Positions 8,528 to 18,032 of a stretch of DNA of 64,000 nt are shown here, piece after piece (the stretch's first letter is position 1; every line of letters begins with the position of its first letter). Source of the stretch: Kandleria vitulina DSM 20405 (lineage in GTDB: Bacteria > Bacillota_I > Bacilli_A > Erysipelotrichales > Coprobacillaceae). The stretch is from NCBI RefSeq assembly GCF_000702065.1, contig NZ_JNKN01000004.1, positions 104,967-168,966 on the forward strand, written 5' to 3'. Both the position numbers and the translations under genes were made by a program. Below the pieces are notes generated by a model. It ran no database searches, had not been told where the DNA came from, and saw nothing but the letters and a program-made list of their open reading frames with translations.

Positions 8528-9073
8528 TTATACAGTCATTAAATCTTTTTCTTTTTCTTTAGCGATGTCTTCAATTTTCTTAACATATTTGTTAGTTAAA
8601 TCCTGAACATCTTTTTTACCCTGCTTGATAGCATCTTCAGTTTCGCCTGATTTTTCTACATCATCATTAGCAGCTCTTCTGACGTTTCTTAATGCTACTT
8701 TATCTCTTTCAGCAATCTTTCCAACCTGCTTAACTAATTCTTTACGACGTTCTTCTGTTAGAGGTGGAATATTGATTCTGATAACATTACCGTCATTTTG
8801 AGGAGTTAAGCCTAAATCAGCTTCATAGATTCCTCTTTCGATATCTTTCATTGAGCTTTTATCGTAAGCTTTGATTACTAACTGACGACCTTCAGATACG
8901 CTGATACCTGCAACCTGGTTTAATGGTGTAGGTGCACCATAGTATTCAACCATAACTGATTCAAGCATTGAAGGATTAGCTCTACCAGTACGGATGTTTA
9001 ATAGTTCTTTAGAGAAATTAGCGACAGTCTTCTCCATCTTTTCTTCTGCTTCTAATAATACTTCATCAATCAT
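8528..9073 (-). CDS. frr: Ribosome recycling factor
   Basis: Splits post-termination ribosomes together with EF-G. 181 aa. Seen: N-terminal helix, LLNIRTGRANPSML with the conserved RTGRA block, PLNQVAGISV, and the C-terminal coiled helices RRKELVKQVGKIAERDKVALRNVRR (written here only to name the region). It follows pyrH by 6 bases, as in most Firmicutes, and is closed by the terminator at 8497-8522. Confidence 0.97.
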   Translation of the reverse strand: MIDEVLLEAEEKMEKTVANFSKELLNIRTGRANPSMLESVMVEYYGAPTPLNQVAGISVSEGRQLVIKAYDKSSMKDIERGIYEADLGLTPQNDGNVIRINIPPLTEERRKELVKQVGKIAERDKVALRNVRRAANDDVEKSGETEDAIKQGKKDVQDLTNKYVKKIEDIAKEKEKDLMTV

Positions 9074-9079
9074 TATTTA

Positions 9080-9796
9080 TTATTCTCCCTTCGAGATGAT
9101 AGTTCCATCTACTTTATTTTCGCAAGCTAAAGCAATATTGCCTTCTTTTTGCATATTGAAAACTGATAAATCAATATCATTGTCTTTACATAATGTAATA
9201 GCTGTCTGATCCATGATCTTTAAGTCTTTGTTTAAGACATCTAAGTAAGTAAGCTTATCAAACTTAGTTGCTGTTGGATCAATCTTAGGATCTGCTGAAT
9301 AAACGCCATCAACACCGTTCTTAGCCATAAGAATAACATCAGCATTGATTTCAGCTGCTCTTAATGCAGCAGTTGTATCTGTTGTGAAGTAAGGGCTACC
9401 TGTACCACCTGCAAAGATAACAATTCTACCTTTTTCAAGATGTCTAACAGCTCTTCTTCTAATATATGGTTCAGCAACTTCTTTCATTTCAATAGCTGTC
9501 ATACAGCGTGTATGTACGCCAAGAGCTTCAAGTGCGTTCTGTAATGCAAGACCGTTCATGATAGTTGCTAACATCCCCATGTAGTCAGCATTAGCTCTTT
9601 CCATGCCCATGTCTGCACCAGTCTTTCCTCTCCAGATATTTCCACCACCGCATACAACAGCGATTTCTACACCTAGATTTTTTGCATCTCTAATTTGAGC
9701 AGCGATATCTGCTACAACTTTAGGATCAATACCTGTACCTTTTTCACCAGCTAAAGCTTCCCCGCTGATTTTAAGTAAAACTCTATTATATTTCAT
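9080..9796 (-). CDS. pyrH: UMP kinase
   Basis: Phosphorylates UMP to UDP; hexameric bacterial enzyme of the amino-acid kinase fold. 238 aa. Seen: [18 protein letters not shown] at the N-terminus, the glycine-rich [11 protein letters not shown], the UMP-binding [21 protein letters not shown] region, and [13 protein letters not shown]. Ribosome site GGAG before the ATG. It has its own promoter (9822-9850), separate from rpsB-tsf which ends in the terminator at 9898-9923. Confidence 0.97.
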   Translation of the reverse strand: MKYNRVLLKISGEALAGEKGTGIDPKVVADIAAQIRDAKNLGVEIAVVCGGGNIWRGKTGADMGMERANADYMGMLATIMNGLALQNALEALGVHTRCMTAIEMKEVAEPYIRRRAVRHLEKGRIVIFAGGTGSPYFTTDTTAALRAAEINADVILMAKNGVDGVYSADPKIDPTATKFDKLTYLDVLNKDLKIMDQTAITLCKDNDIDLSVFNMQKEGNIALACENKVDGTIISKGE

Positions 9797-9821
9797 AAGA
9801 ATCTCCTTTTCTCATACATAC

Positions 9822-9850
9822 ATTCTAATTGAATATTAGAATCACGTCAA
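9822..9850 (-). promoter_or_regulatory. pyrH promoter with embedded palindrome
   Basis: -35 TTGACG (9845-9850), 17-base spacer, -10 TAGAAT (9822-9827). A perfect inverted repeat with 8-base arms ATTCTAAT and ATTAGAAT around 5 bases (9822-9842) covers the spacer and the -10 box. That position is suitable for a repressor operator. Confidence 0.7.
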
Positions 9851-9897
9851 CAATTTATAGACTCAATAAAAAAGCCTATACTAGCAAATGTTTGCGT

Positions 9898-9923
9898 AAA
9901 AAAAGAGAGACAAAAAGTCTCTC
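9898..9923 (-). terminator. Intrinsic terminator of rpsB-tsf
   Basis: 7-base perfect stem GAGAGAC / GTCTCTC with a 5-base loop, followed by a run of 7 T on the minus strand; 8 bases after the tsf stop. Confidence 0.93.
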
Positions 9924-9931
9924 AATCAATT

Positions 9932-10819
9932 TTAAAGTCCAGCCTGTGCAGCTACTTCAGCAGCGAAGTCGTCTTCTTTCTTTTCGATACCTTCACCAAC
10001 TTTGAAACGTGCCATTTCTAATACTTTACCTTTACCTAAGTATTTTTCAACAGTCTGATCTGGATCTTTGATGAATTCCTGATCATTTAAGCAGATTTCT
10101 TTGAAGTTTTTCTTTAAACGACCCATGATGATCTTTTCCATGATCTGAGCTGGTTTTGGTTTAGCAGCTTTTGCATTTTCTTCTTCAGCCTGAGTTTTTA
10201 ATACAGTTAATTCTCTTTCACGAATGTCTGCAGGGATATCTTCTTCAGAGATGAACTGAGGAGCACTTGCAGCTACGTGCATAGCGATGTCTCTTGCTTT
10301 TTCAGCATCATCAATTGAAATCTTAACTAATGCAGAAACAGATCCACCCATGTGTGAGTAAGCACCGAATGCTTCTTCATCAGTTTTTTCCATAACAGCG
10401 ATTCTTCTTAAAGATAATTTTTCACCAATCTTACCAGTCTTTTCAGCGATTACTGTTTCAAGATCTTTACCATCTACATCTAATTTTAATGCAGCTTCAA
10501 CATCAGCGCATTTATTATCAGCAGCAACGTTAGCGATTAAGTTTACTAATTCTTTGAATTCTTCATTCTTAGCAACGAAGTCAGTTTCAGAGTTTACTTC
10601 TACTAATGCAGCAGTATTTCCTTTAATTGCGAAAGCAGATAAACCTTCAGCAGCGATTCTATCAGCTTTCTTAGCTGCCTTAGCGATACCTTTTTCTCTA
10701 AGCCAGTCAAATGCAGCTTCGATGTTACCGTCAGTAGCATCTAATGCTTTTTTACAGTCCATCATACCTGCACCAGTTTTTTCACGTAATTCTTTTACTA
10801 ATTTTGCAGTTACAGCCAT
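9932..10819 (-). CDS. tsf: Elongation factor Ts
   Basis: Nucleotide exchange factor for EF-Tu. 295 aa. Seen: the N-terminal UBA-like domain TAKLVKELREKTGAGMMDCK, then the conserved core with VEVNSETDFVAKNEEF, and the C-terminal domain with RFKVGEGIEKKEDDFAAEV. Strong ribosome site (CGGAGGAAAAAG) before the ATG. It follows rpsB by about 60 bases containing a hairpin (10847-10866). Confidence 0.97.
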   Translation of the reverse strand: MAVTAKLVKELREKTGAGMMDCKKALDATDGNIEAAFDWLREKGIAKAAKKADRIAAEGLSAFAIKGNTAALVEVNSETDFVAKNEEFKELVNLIANVAADNKCADVEAALKLDVDGKDLETVIAEKTGKIGEKLSLRRIAVMEKTDEEAFGAYSHMGGSVSALVKISIDDAEKARDIAMHVAASAPQFISEEDIPADIRERELTVLKTQAEEENAKAAKPKPAQIMEKIIMGRLKKNFKEICLNDQEFIKDPDQTVEKYLGKGKVLEMARFKVGEGIEKKEDDFAAEVAAQAGL

Positions 10820-10846
10820 TTCTTTTTCCTCCGTTAATATAATGAT

Positions 10847-10866
10847 AAGGAAGCGGAAGCTTCCTT
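10847..10866 (-). other. Intercistronic hairpin between rpsB and tsf
   Basis: 8-base perfect stem AAGGAAGC / GCTTCCTT with a 4-base loop. No T-run follows on the minus strand, so it is probably a processing or stability element, or a partial attenuator, rather than a full terminator. Confidence 0.5.
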
Positions 10867-10880
10867 ATTTGTGAACGTTA

Positions 10881-11705
10881 TTAGTTATTTCTTGGTCCTC
10901 TATTGTTTCTACGAGCGTTCTTGTATCTTGGACCTCTGTTTCTGTTTTCTTCAACAGAAGCAACAGCATCGTTCATAGTTACTTCTTTTTCTTCTTCATC
11001 TTTTAAGTAAGCAACAGTTGTTGGTTCACCTTTTGCTTCACAGATAGCATCTGCCATAGAAGCAACGATTAACTTAACAGCTCTGATAGCATCATCATTT
11101 GCTGGGATGATGTAATCAACTTCATCAGGATCACAGTTAGTATCAACGATACCGAATACAGGGATACCTAAAATTTTAGCTTCAGCTACAGCGTTATGTT
11201 CAACTTTAGGATCAACTACGAATAAAGCATCTGGAAGCTTCTTCATATCTTTGATACCACCTAAGTTTCTTTCTAACTTAGCTTTTTCTTTCATCATTAA
11301 GATAGCTTCTTTTTTAGTATACTTTTCTAAAGAACCATCTTCTTCCATTTTTTCTAATTCGATTAATCTCTTGATTCTTCTAGTGATAGTTTTGAAGTTA
11401 GTTAAAGTACCACCTAACCAACGAGAGTTAACATAGTAAGAACCAGATCTTTCAGCTTCAGCCTGTACAGCTTCCTGAGCCTGTTTCTTAGTACCTACGA
11501 ATAATACTTTTCCACCTTTAGCAGCGATATCCATCATTGCTTTGTAAGCTTCATCGATCTTTTCAGAAGACTTCTTTAAGTCAATGATATAGATTCCGTT
11601 TCTTGATGTGAAAATGTATGGAGCCATTTTTGGGTTCCATCTTTTTGTCTGATGTCCGAAATGAACACCAACTTCTAATAGTCTTTTCATTGAAATTACT
11701 GACAT
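10881..11705 (-). CDS. rpsB: 30S ribosomal protein S2
   Basis: Small-subunit ribosomal protein. Seen: [20 protein letters not shown] at the start, [14 protein letters not shown], and [18 protein letters not shown]. The start is the ATG at 11705 ([13 protein letters not shown]), which has GGAGG 9 bases upstream; the frame stays open to a GTG at 11786, but that extension covers the ribosome site and is not expected to be made. The C-terminus carries a short basic Arg/Asn-rich tail ([18 protein letters not shown]). Co-transcribed with tsf from the promoter at 11814-11842. Confidence 0.96.
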   Translation of the reverse strand: MSVISMKRLLEVGVHFGHQTKRWNPKMAPYIFTSRNGIYIIDLKKSSEKIDEAYKAMMDIAAKGGKVLFVGTKKQAQEAVQAEAERSGSYYVNSRWLGGTLTNFKTITRRIKRLIELEKMEEDGSLEKYTKKEAILMMKEKAKLERNLGGIKDMKKLPDALFVVDPKVEHNAVAEAKILGIPVFGIVDTNCDPDEVDYIIPANDDAIRAVKLIVASMADAICEAKGEPTTVAYLKDEEEKEVTMNDAVASVEENRNRGPRYKNARRNNRGPRNN

Positions 11706-11813
11706 GTGTAATTTCCTCCTTTTCGTTTTTTCCTCCACTGCTTCTAACTTTTGACACCCTTTCAGGCACTCGTCAAGAGAATTCACAGTGTGTGTATTTA
11801 AAACACCTCAATG

Positions 11814-11842
11814 AATATAACATAATCTTATAAGAAATACAA
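11814..11842 (-). promoter_or_regulatory. Promoter of rpsB-tsf
   Basis: -35 TTGTAT (11837-11842), 17-base spacer, -10 TATATT (11814-11819) on minus. The predicted start leaves a leader of about 100 bases before the rpsB ATG, long enough for S2 autoregulation. I could not identify a known leader fold with confidence. Confidence 0.55.
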
Positions 11843-11860
11843 GCATCATTAATAAGAAAT

Positions 11861-11888
11861 ATAAAAAAGATAGGTGTCCCCTATCTTT
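11861..11888 (-). terminator. Intrinsic terminator overlapping the mreD stop codon
   Basis: 9-base stem AAAGATAGG / CCTATCTTT with a 5-base loop and T-run. The right-hand arm includes the mreD TAG stop codon (11881-11883). Confidence 0.92.
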
Positions 11889-12414
11889 CTAAATATGTAT
11901 TTCCTTCTTTACTAATACCAAGCTTTGGATAGATGGCATACACTAACAATGAAAGAATGCCATTGATTAACATTGTTGGCAAGAGTCTTTGCAAAATAAA
12001 GAGATAGAATGCAAACGAAGTTGCTCTCACAATAAATTCAAGCACGTAGATAAAAACTTCCTTGAAAGCAACAATTGACATAGCAAATACCGCAAACTGC
12101 ATAAAACCAAATCTGTTGGTAGAGAAAAACTTCGTACGTACAAAAGCGATAATAATATAAATCAATACATAAGCTGCTAGCGCATTAGAATAGACAATAC
12201 TGTAGTAAAGTCCACAGATTGCTGAAAAGAAATATCTTTCAGTACTGTCATCTAGATCATTAACAAGCATAGTAAAACAAATAAGACCTAATGAAGGTAC
12301 AATAATTGCGCCCTGTCTTGTAAATGGATATGGCAACAAGTAGACAATCAGACCATCGATGAGATAAGCAATTACCATAATAATAAAACTACGAATCAAT
12401 CTGTTTCTCATCAT
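11881..12414 (-). CDS. mreD: Rod shape-determining protein MreD
   Basis: Membrane component of the elongasome that guides peptidoglycan insertion along the cell. 177 aa with about five hydrophobic segments (IIMVIAYLIDGLIVYLLPYP onward); MreD is poorly conserved, so the call rests on size, topology and its position directly behind mreC. Its ATG overlaps the mreC stop by one base (TAATG). Its own stop codon lies in the terminator stem. Confidence 0.85.
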   Translation of the reverse strand: MMRNRLIRSFIIMVIAYLIDGLIVYLLPYPFTRQGAIIVPSLGLICFTMLVNDLDDSTERYFFSAICGLYYSIVYSNALAAYVLIYIIIAFVRTKFFSTNRFGFMQFAVFAMSIVAFKEVFIYVLEFIVRATSFAFYLFILQRLLPTMLINGILSLLVYAIYPKLGISKEGNTYLER

Positions 12415-13256
12415 TATTTCCTCTTTACAACAGCAAGATAATTTAGATTATCAAAATCTGCGCTTGGCTTAACAGCAATGATTTTCCCAGTAGATGCATT
12501 ATCATTAGTAAATCCCTTAACATTACCAACCAAAATACCCTTAGGTGTCTTATCGCTGCCACCAAGACCGCTTGTTAACACCTCAGCATTGGTTTCAACT
12601 TTAGAAGCTGTCGATAAAAGCTGAATCTTAAAACAGTGAGTTCCTGTATCATAACCATTAAGTAAGCCATAAAGCGTATCCTTGCCGCTTTGAATCATCA
12701 CTGGAAGCTGGAATCCTGTGTTCTCTGTACATAATAGACGCACTTCAGATGAAACAGCACCTACACGTGTAATCACACCAACCATGCCATTAGCACTCAT
12801 GACTGCCATACCTTTCTTGATGCCTGACTGGCTTCCTGAATTGATCATAACTGTACTATCCCAGGCCTCAGAATCTCTCTTGATTACAGTAGTATATGAC
12901 AATGTATATTCAGTAGGCAAATTCTTAATGTTCGTAATAGATTTTAAATCATCAAGTTCCTTCTCAAGCTGCTTATTATAAGCTAGCTCTCTTGCATAAT
13001 TATCCAAGGATTTCTTTAATTTCTTGTTTTCATTATAGACATCTTTCAATGCAGCATATTCAGATGCCAAATTGCCAAGTCCATCAATTGGTGCCTTAAA
13101 AATATAATATTCAATATTAGAAACTGCATCTTTTACAACCCCAAATCCAGGTACAACATTCGTACTTGTCAAAAGGGAGATTACACTCGCCCCAACAAGG
13201 ACAATCGTCACGATAAACATTCTCTTATTCGCTTTTTTGTTTTTATCGTTGAACAC
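12414..13256 (-). CDS. mreC: Cell shape-determining protein MreC
   Basis: Bitopic protein linking cytoskeletal and periplasm-facing wall-synthesis enzymes. About 280 aa: short basic N-terminus, one membrane segment (MFIVTIVLVGASVISLLTS), a coiled coil around residues 75-110, then the beta-rich MreC domain (NSGSQSGIKKGMAVMSANGMVG in outline). I prefer the GTG at 13256, which has GAGGTGAGG just upstream, over the GTG at 13265. The neighbours are radC upstream and mreD downstream; mreB, usually between radC and mreC, is missing here. Confidence 0.92.
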   Translation of the reverse strand: MFNDKNKKANKRMFIVTIVLVGASVISLLTSTNVVPGFGVVKDAVSNIEYYIFKAPIDGLGNLASEYAALKDVYNENKKLKKSLDNYARELAYNKQLEKELDDLKSITNIKNLPTEYTLSYTTVIKRDSEAWDSTVMINSGSQSGIKKGMAVMSANGMVGVITRVGAVSSEVRLLCTENTGFQLPVMIQSGKDTLYGLLNGYDTGTHCFKIQLLSTASKVETNAEVLTSGLGGSDKTPKGILVGNVKGFTNDNASTGKIIAVKPSADFDNLNYLAVVKRK

Positions 13257-13276
13257 ATTCCTCACCTCGTGGGACT

Positions 13277-13305
13277 ATTATAAAATATACACTGCTAAAA
13301 TGCAA
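13277..13305 (-). promoter_or_regulatory. Promoter of mreC-mreD
   Basis: -35 TTGCAT (13300-13305, inside the last codons of radC), 17-base spacer, -10 TATAAT (13277-13282). The start point would fall a few bases before the mreC ribosome site. Confidence 0.6.
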
Positions 13306-14014
13306 TTACATCATGTTCATTATAAAGACGCTTTCCTACAAAACTATAGAACTCATTCCATCCTATAATGATATGATCAAGAACCTTCACATTCATCATT
13401 TTCCCTGATTCCATCAGTCGTTTCGTCACTTCCTCATCCTCAATGCTTGGTCTTGCATCCCCACTAGGATGATTGTGAATCGCAATCAGCGCAACGCCGT
13501 TAAAAGAAAGTGTCTCTAAAAATATTTCTCTCATAGAAATAAGTGACGCATTGATACTGCCAATAAAGAGCGTCTTCTTCAAAATCAAGCGATGCTTCTG
13601 ATCTAAAATGAGTATCACAAAATGCTCTTGCTTAAGATGCATCATTTCACTTTTCATCAAATTAAATACCGCATGCGGAGAATCAAAGATCACCGGTATA
13701 TCAGTTGCCTCATAAATACGTTTACCAATTTCTAATATAGCCATCAATTCTACGCCTTTGGCTTTCTTGATGCCCTTCATGGAAATCAGTTTACCATAAG
13801 AGGCATCTTTTAAATGCACGATTCCTCCTATTTCTCCTAAAAGTCTTTTAGATAATTCGATAACATTCTCACTCTTATTGCCTGTCCTTAAGACAATAGC
13901 CAATAACTCTTCATCACTTAATTGATCAATTCCTATAGAAAGTGCCTTTTCTCTAGGATGCTCTTCAATAGATAACGTTTTAATCATAGGTAAAGCGAGT
14001 GGGCGTTTGCCCAC
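13295..14014 (-). CDS. radC: RadC family JAB-domain protein
   Basis: JAB1/MPN-type metalloprotease-fold protein of unclear function, historically linked to DNA repair. Seen: N-terminal helix-hairpin-helix region (LSDEELLAIVLRTG) and the JAB motif with IHNHPSGDARPS plus upstream Glu. About 239 aa. The GTG at 14014 is favoured because GGGGGAG lies 6 bases before it. It overlaps by one base the stop of the small double-glycine-leader gene (TAGTG), suggesting coupled translation. An ATG at 14029 is also open but lacks a ribosome site. Confidence 0.93.
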   Translation of the reverse strand: MGKRPLALPMIKTLSIEEHPREKALSIGIDQLSDEELLAIVLRTGNKSENVIELSKRLLGEIGGIVHLKDASYGKLISMKGIKKAKGVELMAILEIGKRIYEATDIPVIFDSPHAVFNLMKSEMMHLKQEHFVILILDQKHRLILKKTLFIGSINASLISMREIFLETLSFNGVALIAIHNHPSGDARPSIEDEEVTKRLMESGKMMNVKVLDHIIIGWNEFYSFVGKRLYNEHDVIAF

Positions 14015-14178
14015 TAGTCGCTCCCCCATTCTAACTGAATGAATTTTGGAATAGACACACGTCCACGCTTAGAACGCCATAGCTTATAGAAAGCTGCCCC
14101 AAAGATCGCATAAATAATGTACTTAAGTGTTCCTCCTCCATTGACCTGCATCATTTCCTGTTCAGATAATTCATACAT
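14014..14178 (-). CDS. Double-glycine leader peptide (bacteriocin-like), 54 aa
   Basis: A 54-residue protein. Its first 15 residues, MYELSEQEMMQVNGG, match the double-glycine secretion leader pattern (LSxxEMxxVxGG) of class II bacteriocins and related exported peptides, with cleavage expected after Gly15. The remaining 39 residues are hydrophobic then basic: GTLKYIIYAIFGAAFYKLW then RSKRGR. It has a very good ribosome site (AAAGGAGAG, 5 bases before ATG). Its stop codon overlaps the radC GTG start by one base. No peptidase-containing ABC exporter or immunity gene is adjacent. Function (bacteriocin, signal, or other exported peptide) is inferred from the leader only. Confidence 0.75.
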   Translation of the reverse strand: MYELSEQEMMQVNGGGTLKYIIYAIFGAAFYKLWRSKRGRVSIPKFIQLEWGSD

Positions 14179-14241
14179 GCTTTCTCTCCTTTCTGAAGTT
14201 TTGCCCCTATTTATTTATTCATCAAATAAATAATAATTACT

Positions 14242-14266
14242 AAAAAAAGAACATAATCATGTTCTT
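14242..14266 (-). terminator. Intrinsic terminator after the decayed gene
   Basis: 8-base stem AAGAACAT / ATGTTCTT with a 4-base loop and 7 T following on minus. It lies 4 bases after the restored stop of the pseudogene at 14270-14660 and separates it from the leader-peptide/radC unit. Confidence 0.9.
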
Positions 14267-14269
14267 CTT

Positions 14270-14660
14270 CTAGAATCTTATATCTTTTATTCTTTCATAG
14301 ATCTTCTTATTCCCACTTAACCCAGCAACAAAGTTCCAATTGACATATAATCCAATTGACATATAAATAGATGACTTCCCCATTTGTTAAAAGAGTCTTA
14401 TCCGTTGAGAAGATTTCAAAAAACTAACACGATTGTGTAGTGAACATCTTAGATGATATAAATTCATCATTTTGCATATCTACATTTTCAATAGTATTCC
14501 ATTCAATTGTTTTCCAATCTTTTAAGACAATATCATTCTTTGTGATTTGAAATTCTTCTTTTGTTAATGAACAGTAATTAGCCATAGAATCTCCTGGTTC
14601 TTTATTTTCATCATAAATTACACCTTCTGAAAGAATAATGTAAAAACTTCTTTTGTCCAT
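14270..14660 (-). pseudogene. Decayed gene of unknown function, broken by a stop codon and a 16-bp duplication
   Basis: The first 78 codons (MDKRSFYIILSEGVIYDENK...) end at a TAG (14424-14426). The same frame continues for another 24 or so sensible codons (FFEIFSTDKTLLTNGEVIY), then hits a 16-base tandem duplication (14335-14366) that shifts the frame. Removing one copy restores a run ending YERIKDIRF and a TAG at 14270, immediately before a terminator. The intact ancestor would be about 124 aa. I do not recognise the family. The first 78 aa could still be made. Confidence 0.6.
14335..14366. repeat. 16-bp perfect tandem duplication
   Basis: TCCAATTGACATATAA occurs twice in direct succession (14335-14350 and 14351-14366). 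It falls inside a decayed reading frame; 16 is not a multiple of 3, so it shifts the frame. Confidence 0.95.
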
Positions 14661-14716
14661 ATTTTAATTGGAGTACTGCTTCAATTGCATTGTTTTTTTA
14701 AGATTGAAATTTATAT

Positions 14717-14746
14717 AAAAAAGGAATGTTCAAATGAACATTCCTT
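14717..14746 (-). terminator. Intrinsic terminator of valS
   Basis: 12-base perfect stem AAGGAATGTTCA / TGAACATTCCTT with a 2-base loop (effectively larger) and a T-run on minus. It overlaps the valS stop codon. Confidence 0.92.
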
Positions 14747-17366
14747 AGTCGAAGTTTGCAAGCTTTTCTTTTGCAGCTTCATACTTAGCTAAGTAATCAG
14801 CCTGTTTTGCTTTTTCTTGTTCAACCTTAGCTGCTGGAGCCTTGTTGACAAAGTTTGGATTTGAAAGCATCTTCTTAGATCTTTCAAGTTCCTTTTCAAG
14901 AGCTGCAATTTCTTTTTTCGCTTTTTCTTTTTCAGCTTCCATATCGATATACTGACCTAAGTCAATATGAAGAGTATTACCACCCTTGATCACTGAGTTA
15001 GCACTGTTTTTAGCAACATCCATATTATATCCTGCACAGATTGCATTACATAATTTCTTGATGAATGGTGCCATATCATTTAATAGTCCTTCAAGTCCAT
15101 CAGTGTTAGTAGTGATTGTGTAATCAACTTCTACACTGTTCTTGATCACATACTGATGTCTGATTTCACGAATACCTTTAACAATATCAATCAAGTAAGT
15201 GAACTGGCTATCGATAGTCTTATTAGAGAATGCTGGATTCACTTCTGGCCATGAAGCTAATACGATTGATTCTTTAGCATGTGGAATTGACTGGTAGATT
15301 TCTTCAGTTACAAATGGCATAAATGGATGAAGAAGTCTTACAATGCTATTAAGAACATAAACAAGAGTAGACTGAGTTGCTGCTTTAGCTTTTTCATCAT
15401 CACCATTTAATGTTTCTTTTGCTAATTCAATATACCAGCTACAGAATTCATTCCAGATGAAGTCATAAAGTTCACTTCCTACATTACCAAATTCAAATTT
15501 GTCCATGTTAGCATTTGTATCTTCAATGACTTCATTTAATCTATTTAAGATCCACTGATCAGGAAGATTTAAGTTTTCAAGCTTAACATCATCCCAAGTC
15601 ATGTTTTCATCAATGTTCATTAATACGAATCTCGCACTGTTCCAGATCTTATTGATGAAATGAGAAATAGCTTCAAGCTTAGCAGGAACATATCTCATAT
15701 CCTGTCCAGGAGCAGTGTTGTTAGTTAAGAAGAATCTTAATGTATCTGCACCATATTCATCGATAACGTCCATTGGATCTACACCGTTACCAAGTGATTT
15801 AGACATCTTTCTACCCTGTTCATCACGGATAAGACCATGAATTAGAACATGTTTGAATGGTCTCTTCTTAGTAAATTCTAATGACTGGAAGATCATTCTT
15901 GATACCCAGAAGAAGATGATATCATAACCTGTAACTAATGTATCAGTTGGGAAATATCTCTTGAAGAGTTCAGCATCTTCATTAGGCCATCCCATTGTAG
16001 AGAAAGGCCATAATGCAGAAGAGAACCATGTATCCAATACATCTGAATCCTGTGTCCAGTTTTCAATATCTTCAGGAGCATCTTTACCTACATAAACTTC
16101 ACCAGTTTCATTGTTATACCATGCTGGAATCTGATGACCCCACCATAACTGACGTGAAATACACCAGTCTTCAATGTTTTCCATCCACTGGCTATATGTC
16201 TTTTCAAAACGATCAGGTACGAATGTAACCTTGTCATCTGTTTTCTGATTAGCTAATGCCTGCTGTGCTAATGGTTTCATTTTTACGAACCACTGTTTAG
16301 ATAAATAAGGTTCAACAATTGCATGTGATCTTTCTGAATGTGCAACTGGGTGAACGATTTCTTCAATATGATCAACAACACCTGCAGCTTCGAAGTCTTT
16401 AAGTAATGCTTCACGACATTCGAAACGATCCATGCCTTCATATTTACCACAAAGTTCATTCATTGTACCATCATCATTCATACAGATTGGCATAGCCAAA
16501 CCATATTTCTTACCTAAAGCAAAGTCATTAGGGTCATGAGCTGGTGTACATTTCATAACTGAAGTCCCTTTGCCAAGTTCAATATAGTCATCAGCCATGA
16601 TTGGTAATGCCTCACCATTAGCTGGGTTGATTGCTTTCTTTCCTACTAAATGAGTATATCTTTCATCATCAGGATGAACAAAGATAGCAGTATCCCCAAA
16701 CATTGTTTCAGGTCTAGTAGTAGCTACTACTACTTGTTCATCAGAACCTTCAATCTGATATTTGAAGTAGTACATCGCACCCTTAGTGTCTTCATGATAA
16801 ACTTCAATATTAGAAAGAGCTGTACGCTGTACTGGATCCCAGTTGATGATACGTTCTCCCTGATAGATTAGTCCTTTATTGTATAAAGAAACAAAGACTT
16901 CCTTAACTGCATCAGATAAACCTTCGTCTAATGTAAAACGTTCTTTAGAATAATCCAATGCTAGTCCTAGTTTAGCCCACTGTGAGCGAATAATAGAAGC
17001 ATATTCTTCTTTCCAAGACCAAGCTTTCTCTAAGAACTTTTCTCTACCTAAATCATAACGAGAAAGACCTTCTTCTCTCATTCTGGCTTCTACTTTAGCC
17101 TGTGTAGCAATACCAGCATGATCCATACCTGGTAGCCATAGAGCATCATAGCCCTGCATTTTTTTATAGCGGATAATCATATCCTGTAAAGTTGTATCCC
17201 ATGCATGACCTAAATGTAATTTACCAGTAACATTTGGTGGTGGAATAACAATAGAATAAGGTTTCTTTGAAGTATCTCCTGCTTCAAAATATCCTTTTTC
17301 TACCCAGGTCTTATACTTGCCTTCTTCTACTTTTTTATGATCATATGAACTTGCTAATTCTTTCAT
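14745..17366 (-). CDS. valS: Valine-tRNA ligase
   Basis: Class I aminoacyl-tRNA synthetase charging tRNA-Val. 873 aa. Seen: [15 protein letters not shown] (HIGH-type motif near residue 50), the CP1 editing domain ([13 protein letters not shown]), KMSKSLGNG (KMSKS loop near residue 525), the anticodon-binding domain, and the C-terminal coiled-coil arm ([20 protein letters not shown]). Its ATG overlaps the preceding membrane-protein gene by 4 bases. Expression is under the T-box at 18033-18251, whose specifier reads GUA (Val). Confidence 0.98.
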   Translation of the reverse strand: MKELASSYDHKKVEEGKYKTWVEKGYFEAGDTSKKPYSIVIPPPNVTGKLHLGHAWDTTLQDMIIRYKKMQGYDALWLPGMDHAGIATQAKVEARMREEGLSRYDLGREKFLEKAWSWKEEYASIIRSQWAKLGLALDYSKERFTLDEGLSDAVKEVFVSLYNKGLIYQGERIINWDPVQRTALSNIEVYHEDTKGAMYYFKYQIEGSDEQVVVATTRPETMFGDTAIFVHPDDERYTHLVGKKAINPANGEALPIMADDYIELGKGTSVMKCTPAHDPNDFALGKKYGLAMPICMNDDGTMNELCGKYEGMDRFECREALLKDFEAAGVVDHIEEIVHPVAHSERSHAIVEPYLSKQWFVKMKPLAQQALANQKTDDKVTFVPDRFEKTYSQWMENIEDWCISRQLWWGHQIPAWYNNETGEVYVGKDAPEDIENWTQDSDVLDTWFSSALWPFSTMGWPNEDAELFKRYFPTDTLVTGYDIIFFWVSRMIFQSLEFTKKRPFKHVLIHGLIRDEQGRKMSKSLGNGVDPMDVIDEYGADTLRFFLTNNTAPGQDMRYVPAKLEAISHFINKIWNSARFVLMNIDENMTWDDVKLENLNLPDQWILNRLNEVIEDTNANMDKFEFGNVGSELYDFIWNEFCSWYIELAKETLNGDDEKAKAATQSTLVYVLNSIVRLLHPFMPFVTEEIYQSIPHAKESIVLASWPEVNPAFSNKTIDSQFTYLIDIVKGIREIRHQYVIKNSVEVDYTITTNTDGLEGLLNDMAPFIKKLCNAICAGYNMDVAKNSANSVIKGGNTLHIDLGQYIDMEAEKEKAKKEIAALEKELERSKKMLSNPNFVNKAPAAKVEQEKAKQADYLAKYEAAKEKLANFD

Positions 17367-18019
17367 CGTTCGTCTCCTTTAAATAATGCTTTGTTTAAAC
17401 GAATATAAGAAATGACTTTCTTATTAAAATTAGTACCTGCAATCAATGTCTTATATTCATGGGTAAAATCTGAGAAATTATAAGTTGCATAATCTCCTTC
17501 TTCATTATCTTCTGCGTCATTTTCTAAAACATCATAAAGATGCTTAGCCCCTTTCAATAATGAAGCAATGTCATGAGCGCCTACTCGTTCAAAACAGTTT
17601 TCTATATCATCTACATAATCAGATAATGCCGGTGACATAAAAAAAGAACGAATTCCAGAGTTTCCTCCGATAGTCTGGTTAAGCTGATAAATGCCATAGA
17701 TTGTTTTTTCTACCTCATTTAATGATTCATAATAATGATCTTCATCTTCTTCCTCTTTACGTTGACATTCAAGAATGACAGCACTTGGAAGCTGATCATC
17801 GGCACAATCATCAATTTTTTCAGGTGTCAAATGCGAATAGCATTCTTTCAGTGTCTGATATTCCTGCTCAGCTTTTTCATTCGCAATGCGTCTTTTCTTT
17901 CTGATAGCAGAAATACGTGTAATAAGAAACACTGCAATGAATGCCATTATGACAAAGAAGAAAATCCAGATAATTGTGATAGCCTGCTCATTTCTTTGTA
18001 CTCCTGTTAAGATAACCAT
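17363..18019 (-). CDS. Membrane-anchored protein of unknown function, valS operon
   Basis: 218 aa. One N-terminal membrane segment ([20 protein letters not shown], residues about 14-33) followed by a basic stretch and a cytosolic acidic domain. The part [21 protein letters not shown] through [17 protein letters not shown] weakly resembles the DMP19/DUF4375 type of helical domain; I would not name it on that basis. It is the first gene after the T-box and overlaps valS by four bases, so its level follows valyl-tRNA charging. Confidence 0.8.
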   Translation of the reverse strand: MVILTGVQRNEQAITIIWIFFFVIMAFIAVFLITRISAIRKKRRIANEKAEQEYQTLKECYSHLTPEKIDDCADDQLPSAVILECQRKEEEDEDHYYESLNEVEKTIYGIYQLNQTIGGNSGIRSFFMSPALSDYVDDIENCFERVGAHDIASLLKGAKHLYDVLENDAEDNEEGDYATYNFSDFTHEYKTLIAGTNFNKKVISYIRLNKALFKGDER

Positions 18020-18032
18020 ATGTCCTCCTTAC

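Noticed and set aside
10554..10874. 106-codon open frame on plus
   Set aside because: Antisense shadow of tsf with no ribosome site.
11706..11786. N-terminal extension of S2
   Set aside because: The extra 27 codons include the ribosome site of the conserved start and match no S2 sequence.
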